A stretch of DNA of 43,759 nucleotides from Alloalcanivorax xenomutans (GTDB taxonomy: Bacteria > Pseudomonadota > Gammaproteobacteria > Pseudomonadales > Alcanivoracaceae). The notes under the pieces were generated by a model. It was not told the DNA's origin and ran no database searches. It saw nothing but the letters and a program-made list of their open reading frames with translations. The DNA lies in contig NZ_OBMO01000031.1 in the NCBI RefSeq assembly GCF_900217905.1, positions 1 through 43,759 on the forward strand, given 5' to 3'. Shown here piece after piece: positions 29,871 to 35,775 of the stretch; positions within the stretch are counted from its first letter, which is position 1; every line of letters begins with the position of its first letter. The translations under genes and the position numbers were made by a program.

Positions 29871-30344
29871 TCAAAGCGTGCTGACCGGCACCCGGTTCAG
29901 TTGGCTCTGCGTGATCTTCTGGCGCTCCGCCACCTGACGCACCTCATTGCGGGACACCAGTTCGCCCAGCGTGATGTGCGACAGGAAATCCTGGATCTGA
30001 TCCGACAGATCACACCAGAGGTGGTGTGTCAGACAAATGTGGCCGTCCTGACAATCGCCGTTGCCGCCGCAACGGGTGGCATCCACGGACTCGTCCACGG
30101 CGGCGATCACCGAAGCCACATCAATATCGTCACTGTCCCGGCTCAGCCTGTAGCCGCCGCCGGGACCGCGCACACTGCTCACCAGATGCCGCCGGCGCAA
30201 CTTGGCGAACAGCTGCTCCAGATAGGAAATGGAAATTCCCTGACGCTCGGAGATATCCGCCAGGGATACCGGACCCTCATCCGCATGAAGAGCCAGATCC
30301 AGCATCGCGGTCACCGCGTATCGGCCTTTGGTGGTTAATCGCAT
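29871..30344 (-). CDS. iscR: Fe-S-sensing transcriptional regulator IscR
   Basis: 157-residue Rrf2-family regulator. The ATG at 30344 ([20 protein letters not shown]) is the family start. A winged helix lies at about 1-65. The cluster ligands Cys92, Cys98, Cys104 and His107 are all present at the E. coli positions ([19 protein letters not shown]). In its 2Fe-2S form IscR represses isc/suf genes at type-1 sites. One such site sits at the suf promoter of this window, and a weaker one lies in the gene's own upstream region. It leads an apparent operon with the IscS-like and perhaps H-NOX genes. Confidence 0.97.
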   Translation of the reverse strand: MRLTTKGRYAVTAMLDLALHADEGPVSLADISERQGISISYLEQLFAKLRRRHLVSSVRGPGGGYRLSRDSDDIDVASVIAAVDESVDATRCGGNGDCQDGHICLTHHLWCDLSDQIQDFLSHITLGELVSRNEVRQVAERQKITQSQLNRVPVSTL

Positions 30345-30383
30345 ACCCACACCTTTGGTACGTGAATAGGAAGTCAGACTATA

Positions 30384-30408
30384 AAGACCAACCAAATCAG
30401 TCAAGTAT
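30384..30408 (-). promoter_or_regulatory. IscR-box-like site and promoter upstream of iscR
   Basis: Minus strand: ATACTTGACTGATTT matches the left half of the IscR type-1 consensus. The right half is degenerate (about 20 of 25 positions overall). The embedded TTGACT could serve as a -35, with TATAGT about 15 bp on as -10 (short spacer). Autoregulation as in E. coli is plausible, less certain than at sufB. Confidence 0.5.
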
Positions 30409-30504
30409 TATCGGAGAATAATTGATAACCGTTCTCATGTAAAAAGGTCTGAACAAGAAATAGACGGTTGGTTCCCGAAATGGCCCGGATCGACTCCCTC
30501 GTTC

Positions 30505-30533
30505 TTGACAGCGCCCCGGAGCTCACGGACAAT
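30505..30533 (+). promoter_or_regulatory. tRNA-Met promoter
   Basis: A consensus -35 TTGACA (30505-30510), a 17-bp spacer and -10 GACAAT (30528-30533). A GC-rich discriminator (TCGCGGCC) follows, typical of stringently controlled stable-RNA promoters. The predicted start is about 10 nt before the mature tRNA. Confidence 0.75.
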
Positions 30534-30550
30534 TCGCGGCCTTGAAACAT

Positions 30551-30627
30551 GGCAAGGTAGCTCAGCTGGTTAGAGCACAGCACTCATAATGCTGGGGTCG
30601 GCGGTTCAAGTCCGCCCCTTGCTACCA
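30551..30627 (+). tRNA. tRNA-Met (anticodon CAT), elongator type
   Basis: A 77-nt cloverleaf with encoded CCA. Acceptor GGCAAGG pairs with CCTTGCT apart from the terminal arrangement usual for this tRNA. The D-arm is AGCTCAGCTGGTTAGAGC, the anticodon loop is CTCATAA with CAT, and the T-arm GGCGGTTCAAGTCCGCC includes GTTCAAG. The base-paired first position is elongator-like. Its last 24 nt are repeated twice downstream. Confidence 0.93.
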
Positions 30628-30639
30628 AATATCCAGGAA

Positions 30640-30665
30640 AGGCTGCTCAGTTGAGCAGCCTTTTT
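30640..30665 (+). terminator. Terminator of tRNA-Met, copy 1
   Basis: Perfect stem AGGCTGCTC/GAGCAGCCT with a four-base loop followed by TTTTT. Identical hairpins recur in the next two repeat units. Confidence 0.9.
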
Positions 30666-30779
30666 CGTTTCAGGCAGGCCAAGGTTCTGATCCGGGGGCC
30701 GACCCTGCTTTTTCTGGGCTGGGGTCGACGCAGGCGGCCTGCCCGTTCAAGTCCGCCCCTTGCTACCAATATCCAGGAA

Positions 30780-30806
30780 AGGCTGCTCAGTTGAGCAGCC
30801 TTTTTT
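30780..30806 (+). terminator. Terminator, repeat copy 2
   Basis: Same AGGCTGCTC/GAGCAGCCT stem as copy 1 with a six-base T run. Confidence 0.85.
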
Positions 30807-30919
30807 GTTTCAGGCGGGCCAAGGTTCTGATCCAGGGGCCGACCCTGCTTTTTCTGGGCTGGGGTCGACGCAGGCGGCCTGCCCGTTCAAGTCCGCCCCT
30901 TGCTACCATATATCCAGGA

Positions 30920-30947
30920 AAGGCTGCTCAATTGAGCAGCCTTTTTT
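30920..30947 (+). terminator. Terminator, repeat copy 3
   Basis: AGGCTGCTCA/TGAGCAGCCT stem; the loop has one substitution (A for G) compared with copies 1 and 2. Followed by TTTTTT. Confidence 0.85.
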
Positions 30948-31014
30948 GTTTCTGACGGTCCGGACTCGCCTCTTAACGCGCACGAACTCAGATAGAGCAC
31001 CACGAAGGGAGCTT

Positions 31015-31070
31015 TACTCATATACGAGTAAAAAACGAGATTAAAGGCTCTTTTTACTCGTATATGAGTA
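31015..31070. repeat. Perfect 20-bp inverted repeat made of two palindromic half-sites
   Basis: Arms TACTCATATACGAGTAAAAA (31015-31034) and its exact complement (31051-31070) flank a 16-bp loop. Each arm is itself a near-perfect palindrome (ACTCRTA/TAYGAGT), and the two centres are 40 bp apart. AT-rich relative to the surroundings. It lies 19 bp beyond the stop of the minus-strand gene at 31089. It could be a bidirectional terminator, a pair of operators or the edge of a lost mobile element. The rest of 30953-31088 shows no gene. Confidence 0.85.
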
Positions 31071-31088
31071 CAAGAAACCCAGTTCCGT

Positions 31089-31394
31089 CTAACCGCAGGC
31101 GTTACCCGGTACCCGGAAGGGCCGGATCAGGTGTAGCACGAAGGGGCAGCAGATGACCCACCAGGTGGAGAGCGCATTGACCACCGGACCGGATTGCCCC
31201 CAGATGAACGGTATACCGGCATAGCCGGCGTATCCGCATACGGTGGCCAATACGGCGAACCCGAGGTGGAGATACAGGCGCCGCCGGAACGCAAAGGTAT
31301 AGCCCACGCTGAACAGCAACGGAAACAGCCACCAGAACACCATGGTGATGTAATCCCAGGTGGTCATTTCGAATACAAGCTCCACGCTCTCCAT
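31089..31394 (-). CDS. Small hypothetical membrane protein
   Basis: 101 residues with three hydrophobic segments (about 15-33 MVFWWLFPLLFSVGYTF, 42-62 LHLGFAVLATVCGYAGYAGI, 75-92 LSTWWVICCPFVLHLI). Family not recognised. It follows the TPM-domain gene by 39 bp on the same strand and may belong to that operon. No catalytic motif is seen. Confidence 0.6.
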   Translation of the reverse strand: MESVELVFEMTTWDYITMVFWWLFPLLFSVGYTFAFRRRLYLHLGFAVLATVCGYAGYAGIPFIWGQSGPVVNALSTWWVICCPFVLHLIRPFRVPGNACG

Positions 31395-31433
31395 GTCCCT
31401 TCCCTACGGCGCCTTTTTCTTACAACACGTTTC

Positions 31434-32045
31434 TTACAGCACAATCAGATGATTGGGCAGTTCATTCTTCTGCTCGGTGGCCGGCACGTGGGTGATCAAC
31501 TCATCGCCACAGCTGGCCACGCATTCCAGGAAGCCATTCAGGGTATCCCTGGCCTTCACGTGAGCCGTGAAGGTATCGACGATCGACTGCCAGCGTTCGT
31601 TGGGCACGTGGCGGGCAATGCCCTGGTCCGCCAGGATTTCCACGTAGTGCTCCGCTTCGCAGACGAAGATCAAGACGCCGGTACCGCCCTTGGTGTGGTG
31701 CAGCCCCTGATCCAGAAACACCCGCCGGGCCAGGTCCGCGGCGCGGCGCTGTTTCACCGAGGCGGGCACCAGCCGCATCATCAGCGGCGGCCAGCGGAAC
31801 ACCAGCGCCAGCACCACCAGGGTGGTCCACTGTGCCAGCAGCACTTCCAGCGGAGCCAGCCAGATCGGCGTGAAGGCGAGGATCAGTGGCACCAGCAGGG
31901 ACAGCAGCGCCGCCCACATCATCGGAATATAGCGATAATTGTCCGCCTGCCGGGCCAGCACCGTCACCAGCTCGGCGTCGGTGTCCTTTTCCACCGCGGC
32001 AATGGCGCGGGACACCCGGTTTTGGTTCTCTTCATTCAATAACAT
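31434..32045 (-). CDS. TPM-domain membrane protein
   Basis: 203 residues from the ATG at 32045, six bases behind GGAGG; the GTG one codon earlier is too close to that site. The N-terminal part (NRVSRAIAAVEKDTDAELVTVLARQADNY) and C-terminal part (GTGVLIFVCEAEHYVEILADQGIARHV) form a split TPM domain interrupted by two membrane helices (about 41-95). This TPM type accompanies YgcG/LemA-like genes in many proteobacteria. Its function is not established. The start overlaps the upstream TPM gene's stop. Confidence 0.8.
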   Translation of the reverse strand: MLLNEENQNRVSRAIAAVEKDTDAELVTVLARQADNYRYIPMMWAALLSLLVPLILAFTPIWLAPLEVLLAQWTTLVVLALVFRWPPLMMRLVPASVKQRRAADLARRVFLDQGLHHTKGGTGVLIFVCEAEHYVEILADQGIARHVPNERWQSIVDTFTAHVKARDTLNGFLECVASCGDELITHVPATEQKNELPNHLIVL

Positions 32046-32776
32046 CACCAGCCTCCCGAGGCGCCACCGCCCCCAAAGCCGCCGCCTCCACCGCCGAAGC
32101 CGCCGCCGCCGAAACCACCACCGCCGCCGCCAAAGCCGCCCATTCCGCCAATGGCAATCGGTGCCAGCAGGCCTCGCCCACGACGACCACCGCCGCGTCC
32201 GCCGCCGCCGAAGGTCAGCAGCATGGTCAACACCACCAATACGATCAGATAGATCAATGCCTGGAGGTTACTGCCCTTATTGGCTTTCCTGGCCGGGGCG
32301 GTGTACTCGCCATCGATGGCGGCAAGAATGGCCGCGGCCCCCTGTTCGATCCCGGTGAAGTAGTCCCCTTGACGGAACGCGGGCTGGATTTCGTTCTGAA
32401 TAATGGCGTGGGACAACGCATCGGTGAGCACACCTTCGAGTCCGTAGCCCACCTCGATGCGAATCTTGCGTTCCTTGGGCGCGATGATCAGCAAGGCGCC
32501 GTTGTCATGTTCAGCCTGACCGATCCCCCAGGCCCGACCCAACTGATAACCATAGTCCTCGATGGCGTAGCCCTGCAGATCCGGCAGGGTCACCACGACG
32601 ACCTGGTTGGAGGTGCGGCTCTCGGCCTCGGCCAGGCGCTGTTCCAGTGCCCGGGCCTGTTGCGGCGACAGCAACCCGGCATTATCCACCACGCGGCCGG
32701 TCAGAGCGGGGAATTCCGGTGCCGCCCAGGCGGAGGGCAGCACCAGCATCAGCAGAGTGCAGAGCAGTAGTCGCAT
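32045..32776 (-). CDS. YgcG-like TPM-domain protein with Gly-rich tail
   Basis: 243 residues. A signal peptide (RLLLCTLLMLVLPSAWA) precedes a TPM domain (about 30-150: GRVVDNAGLLSPQQARALEQRLAEAE, NGALLIIAPKERKIRIEVGYGLEG). A membrane helix follows (about 170-190, LIYLIVLVVLTMLLTF), then a C-terminus made almost only of Gly, Phe and Arg. This layout is the YgcG/DUF477 family, normally paired with LemA as here. Stop and start overlap both neighbours. Confidence 0.88.
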   Translation of the reverse strand: MRLLLCTLLMLVLPSAWAAPEFPALTGRVVDNAGLLSPQQARALEQRLAEAESRTSNQVVVVTLPDLQGYAIEDYGYQLGRAWGIGQAEHDNGALLIIAPKERKIRIEVGYGLEGVLTDALSHAIIQNEIQPAFRQGDYFTGIEQGAAAILAAIDGEYTAPARKANKGSNLQALIYLIVLVVLTMLLTFGGGGRGGGRRGRGLLAPIAIGGMGGFGGGGGGFGGGGFGGGGGGFGGGGASGGW

Positions 32777-33366
32777 CAGTTGAAGTTAACCTGGGGCGCT
32801 TGTTCCGCCCCTTCCGTGGTGGCTTCGAAGGAAGGCCGTACTTCCATCTCACTGTACAGCATGCTGTGCCAGATACGACCCGGGAAGGTGCGAATCTCGG
32901 TATTGTATTGCTGCACCGCGGTGATGTAGTCCCGGCGCGCCACGGCGATGCGGTTCTCGGTGCCTTCCAACTGCGATTGCAAGGCCAGGAAATTCTGGTT
33001 GGCCTTGAGATCCGGGTAGCGCTCCACCACCACCATCAGGCGCTGCAAAGCAGAACCGAGTTGCTGCTGCGCCGCCTCGAACTGCTGCAGCTTTTGCGGG
33101 TCGTTAATCAGACTTTCATCGGCCTGAATGGAACCGACCTTGGCGCGGGCTTCGGTGACCTCCACCAGCACATCCCGCTCGTGTTCCATGTAGCCCCGTA
33201 CCGTACTGACCAGGTTGGGCACCAGATCCGCGCGCCGCTGATACTGGTTTTCCACCTGTCCCCAGGCGGCCTTCACCTGCTCGTCATAGGTGGGAATGTT
33301 ATTGATGCCGCAGCCGGTAACGCCGAACAGAATCGACAGCAACAGGACAAAACGCCAATGCTTCAT
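32776..33366 (-). CDS. lemA: LemA-family lipoprotein
   Basis: 196 residues from the ATG at 33366, overlapping the GIY-YIG stop as ATGA. A signal sequence ends in a lipobox-like VTGC (Cys19). Then the LemA signature: NIPTYDEQVKAAWGQVENQYQRRADLVPNLVSTVRGYMEHE, all-helical with LMVVVERYPDLKANQNF and RIAVARRDYITAVQQYN. LemA proteins are membrane-anchored helical bundles of unclear role, commonly encoded with YgcG-type TPM proteins. Confidence 0.93.
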   Translation of the reverse strand: MKHWRFVLLLSILFGVTGCGINNIPTYDEQVKAAWGQVENQYQRRADLVPNLVSTVRGYMEHERDVLVEVTEARAKVGSIQADESLINDPQKLQQFEAAQQQLGSALQRLMVVVERYPDLKANQNFLALQSQLEGTENRIAVARRDYITAVQQYNTEIRTFPGRIWHSMLYSEMEVRPSFEATTEGAEQAPQVNFN

Positions 33367-33680
33367 TGCGGGGTCTCCATATCCAAACCGAGGACGTCCA
33401 GCACTTCCTGAACATCGTTTGTATTGCTTTGCCCAATGGCCAGCAACCGCTCCTTGACGGTGCGCGGCTGCGCCTTGATGCGGGCTTCGAGCCGGCAGGC
33501 GCTGGCGCGATCCGCCACCGCCGCCCGCCAAACCAGGGTCACCGGCCGCCGTGCCCGAGTATAACGGGCGCCACGGGGGCCTTCATTGTGCTCCCGGTGA
33601 CGGCGCTCCACATCCGTGGTGACGCCGGTATACAGTGAACCGTCCACGCAGCGCAGTATATAAACCCACCACTGTTGCAT
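33363..33680 (-). CDS. GIY-YIG nuclease-superfamily protein
   Basis: 105 residues with the single-domain UPF0213/YhbQ layout: WWVYILRCVDGSLYTGVTTDVERRHREHNEG. It contains the GIY-YIG-equivalent residues (VYIL and YTG), an Arg in DVERR and a later Glu in CRLEARIKAQ. Likely a small DNA endonuclease acting on nicked or branched DNA, as reported for YhbQ; not shown here. First gene of the lemA-TPM set. Confidence 0.88.
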   Translation of the reverse strand: MQQWWVYILRCVDGSLYTGVTTDVERRHREHNEGPRGARYTRARRPVTLVWRAAVADRASACRLEARIKAQPRTVKERLLAIGQSNTNDVQEVLDVLGLDMETPQ

Positions 33681-33781
33681 GGTTTTACATCTCCCGCGTC
33701 GACAGTTGCTATTATCAAAACATACCCAGCTCCGCCAGCGAAGGCGGCGACACTACAATACAAGGATTTCCGGAGACACGC

Positions 33782-34210
33782 ATGATTACTTATCTCTATT
33801 GGGTACTGGTTGCGATCCTGATTTTTCTCAGTCTGTTCCTGGTCGGTGCCCGCATGGGCAAGTGGAAACCGGCGGTGATTCTGGCGGTGCTGGTGTGGCT
33901 GGCGGGCACCGTGCTGTATTACTTCTGGCTCGAGCAGATCTTCGTCAAGCGGCTGGGCGGCACCATGACGCTGAGCGTGCCGGCGGGGCAGCAGCACATC
34001 GCCGCCACCTGGAAAGGCGATAATCTGTGGATCGAGAACTACGACCCGGAGACCAACCGCTGTATTTTCCGTGAATACTCCCGTGGCAATCTGCTGGAGG
34101 GCCAGGTGGTGATTGAAAACTGTCACCCCCTACGTGCCGGTGGCAGCGCCGACAACAGTGGCGCCGAGGACAGCACCACTATTCCCAAACGCCCACGAAC
34201 CGCGCTTTAA
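33782..34210 (+). CDS. Hypothetical membrane protein
   Basis: 142 residues from the ATG at 33782, behind AAGGATTTCCGGAG. Two membrane helices (about 3-23 TYLYWVLVAILIFLSLFLVG; 31-49 AVILAVLVWLAGTVLYYFW) are followed by a soluble beta-rich domain (TMTLSVPAGQQHIAATWKGDNLWIENYDP). Family not recognised. It diverges from the GIY-YIG gene. Confidence 0.7.
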   Translation: MITYLYWVLVAILIFLSLFLVGARMGKWKPAVILAVLVWLAGTVLYYFWLEQIFVKRLGGTMTLSVPAGQQHIAATWKGDNLWIENYDPETNRCIFREYSRGNLLEGQVVIENCHPLRAGGSADNSGAEDSTTIPKRPRTAL

Positions 34211-34306
34211 CCCGGAAAATGCGCCACCAGCGATCTTCGCCGGTGGCCTTCCCGTCGCCGCGCTGCTATCTTTGAAGGTCGTCCACGCCGATGATTCGCC
34301 TTCCCC

Positions 34307-34657
34307 ATGAAAGTGCGTACCACCAAGGAACAGCAGCGCGAGCGACTGCGCCGGGATATGGAGCGTTTTCTGTCCCGGGGCGGGAGTATCAAGCGCGTGC
34401 CCCCCGGCACCAGCGGCGAGCCCCCGCGAGGTGCCCGACCATTATCTCCGTTCAGCCACACGCCCAGGCCCCCGCGTACCGATTTGTCACGGCTGGCCGC
34501 CACCATCGACGCCCGCAAGCATAAGCCCAAGGTCCGCCGCACCCGATCCGCCGCGCCGCGCCGCCGGCTGATCTATGACGACTTCGGTGAGCCTTTACGC
34601 TGGGTCTGGGGAGACGCCACCACCGCCCCCGACACCCCGGACAAGGAGAATTCATGA
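34307..34657 (+). CDS. Small basic protein with FLSRGG motif
   Basis: 116 residues, rich in Arg, Lys and Pro. The segment DMERFLSRGGSIKRVPPGTSGEPP resembles, from memory, the short conserved core of the Pseudomonas transcription factor SutA (FLSRGGKVQEI), but the rest does not match. It ends in YDDFGEPLRWVWGD, which looks like a conserved short tail. It has no strong ribosome site and overlaps the next gene (ATGA). Function unknown; a small nucleic-acid or RNA-polymerase-binding protein is a guess. Confidence 0.55.
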   Translation: MKVRTTKEQQRERLRRDMERFLSRGGSIKRVPPGTSGEPPRGARPLSPFSHTPRPPRTDLSRLAATIDARKHKPKVRRTRSAAPRRRLIYDDFGEPLRWVWGDATTAPDTPDKENS

Positions 34658-35424
34658 ACCGCCTGATCGCGCTGAGCCTGCTGCTGCTCGGTTCCCTGGC
34701 CCACGCCGACATTATCGAACAGAAAGTGAACCTCCCCGGCGGCGTCGGCACTGGCGTACTGTACATGGACGAGGACCAGGAACGGCTTACCGCCGGGGTC
34801 ATCGTGGTCCACGAATGGTGGGGGCTGAACAATTACATCCGCAACCGGAGCCGGCAACTGGCCGCGGAAGGCTACGTGGCACTGGCCGTGGACATGTACA
34901 ACGAAAAAGTGGCGCAGCACCCCAAGGACGCCAAGGCGTTCATGGAGCAGGCCCTGGCCGAGCCGGAAAAGATGACCGCCCGCTTCAATGCCGCCAAGAC
35001 GCTGCTGCGCAAGATGCAGTATGTGGACGACAACCGGATTTACGCGGTGGGCTACTGTTTCGGTGGCGGCGTGGTGCTGGAGCAGGCCCGCAGGGGCAAT
35101 GATCTGGCCGGCGTGGCCAGCTTCCACGGCACCCTGGCGACGCAAAATCCAGCGGGTCCCGGCGACATCAAGGCACGCATCCTGGTGGCCACCGGGCAGG
35201 CCGACCCCATGGTGCCACCGGAGCAGGTCTCGGCACTGGTGGAGGAACTGAACAACGCCGGCGCGGAATATCAGCTGCTCAGCTTCCCCGACGCCAAGCA
35301 CGGCTTCACCAATCCCGAGGCGGATCAGTTTGGTCAGCGTTTCGACATGCCCCTGGCCTACGACGCCGAAGCCGACCGGGAGAGCTGGCGGGCACTGACG
35401 GAGTTTCTCGATAGCACACCCTGA
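34654..35424 (+). CDS. Secreted dienelactone hydrolase-family protein
   Basis: 256-residue alpha/beta hydrolase with a signal peptide (MNRLIALSLLLLGSLAHAD), so probably periplasmic. The DLH-type triad is visible: Cys135 in GYCFGG, Asp184 in GQADPMVPP and His216 in DAKHGFTNP. The conserved GVIVVHEWWGLNN also fits. Cytosolic DLH opens dienelactone in chlorocatechol breakdown; exported homologues have unknown substrates. It ends about 120 bp before the guanidine operon promoter. Confidence 0.9.
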   Translation: MNRLIALSLLLLGSLAHADIIEQKVNLPGGVGTGVLYMDEDQERLTAGVIVVHEWWGLNNYIRNRSRQLAAEGYVALAVDMYNEKVAQHPKDAKAFMEQALAEPEKMTARFNAAKTLLRKMQYVDDNRIYAVGYCFGGGVVLEQARRGNDLAGVASFHGTLATQNPAGPGDIKARILVATGQADPMVPPEQVSALVEELNNAGAEYQLLSFPDAKHGFTNPEADQFGQRFDMPLAYDAEADRESWRALTEFLDSTP

Positions 35425-35434
35425 CGCCCCTGAA

Positions 35435-35471
35435 TGCACCACCTTCGGGCATGGCGCACCAAACTGGCGCC
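35435..35471 (+). promoter_or_regulatory. Two NtrC-like enhancer sites
   Basis: TGCACCACCTTCGGGCA (35435-35451) and CGCACCAAACTGGCGCC (35455-35471) each resemble the NtrC consensus TGCACCAnnnTGGTGCA (second about 13 of 17). Their centres are 20 bp apart and lie about 110-130 bp upstream of the predicted sigma-54 start, the classic spacing of glnA enhancers. The second overlaps an 11-bp inverted repeat (GGGCATGGCGC ... GCGCCATGCCC, 35448-35478), which could instead be a hairpin. Confidence 0.55.
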
Positions 35472-35546
35472 ATGCCCGCCCCATCCGCAGGCCCTCCACC
35501 CCGTTTTTCCTCCCCCGATCCCCCGCAATCCCTGGCCTGCACCGAT

Positions 35547-35563
35547 TTGGCACCGCTCTTGCT
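35547..35563 (+). promoter_or_regulatory. Sigma-54 (RpoN) promoter of the guanidine operon
   Basis: TTGGCAC-N5-TTGCT: the invariant GG (35549-35550) and GC (35561-35562) are exactly ten bases apart, and the flanks match the -24/-12 consensus TGGCAC-N5-TTGCW. The predicted start is about 35574. No sigma-70 promoter of comparable quality was seen here. Confidence 0.85.
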
Positions 35564-35624
35564 GGTATACCGGCGTGAGGAATCGAATGGCCGGTGGCCA
35601 TCCACACTCGACAATTTGCTTCCA

Positions 35625-35722
35625 ATAGACCGCTAGGGTTCCGATCGGCGCCGCCGATGCCTGGTCCGAGAGCAGTCGACCTTCGCTGAAGGTTACACGG
35701 CGGGACAAAAGCCCGGGAGGAC
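35625..35722 (+). promoter_or_regulatory. Guanidine-I riboswitch (ykkC class)
   Basis: The three conserved blocks occur in order: CTAGGGTTCCG (35633-35643), CTGGTCCGAGAG (35661-35672) and ACACGG followed by CGGGACAAAAGCCCGGGAG (35695-35719). These are the hallmark of the ykkC guanidine-I aptamer, which binds free guanidinium and turns genes on. The aptamer ends about 55 nt before the first start codon. No clear terminator lies between, and AGGAGG precedes the ATG, so translational control is possible. It strongly suggests that the operon acts on guanidine rather than urea. Confidence 0.93.
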
Positions 35723-35775
35723 ACGATGACACCTGTCATTGGATTCCTCTTCGTCCGTAACCCAGGAGGTCCGAC

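Larger units (their letters stand above)
30604..30952 (+). repeat. Tandem repeats of tRNA-Met 3' end plus terminator (2.5 copies)
   Basis: Units start at 30604 (inside the tRNA), 30745 and 30885; the periods are 141 and 140 bp, and the third is cut at about 30952. Each begins with the same 24 nt of the tRNA 3' end (GTTCAAGTCCGCC... GCTACCA), then a terminator hairpin, then about 75 bp with inverted segments (GGCAGGCC/GGCCTGCC and GACCC/GGGTC). Copies 1 and 2 differ by only a few bases. The layout closely recalls the E. coli tyrT locus, where 178-bp repeats carrying tRNA-Tyr 3' ends give rtT RNA. Confidence 0.93.

Noticed and set aside
30745-30908. Additional tRNA genes in the repeat units
   Set aside because: Only the T-arm half and acceptor 3' strand are repeated; no acceptor 5' strand, D-arm or anticodon arm is present.
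30604-30952. CRISPR-like array
   Set aside because: Long 140-bp units with conserved interior and no unique spacers; no cas genes.
30760-31044. 94-codon open frame spanning the tRNA-tail repeats
   Set aside because: It starts at TTG inside a tRNA 3' sequence, crosses two terminators and reads the repeat twice, and has no ribosome site. Considered a by-product of the repeats, although the E. coli tyrT repeats also carry a small open frame.
35448-35478. Rho-independent terminator of the dienelactone hydrolase-like gene
   Set aside because: The 11-bp inverted repeat has no T run after it, and the sequence fits NtrC-like sites at enhancer distance better. Not excluded that it does both.
35566-35571. 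Sigma-70 -10 (TATACC) upstream of the riboswitch
   Set aside because: The only upstream -35-like hexamer (TTGGCA) is 13 bp away, too close; the same bases make a perfect sigma-54 promoter.
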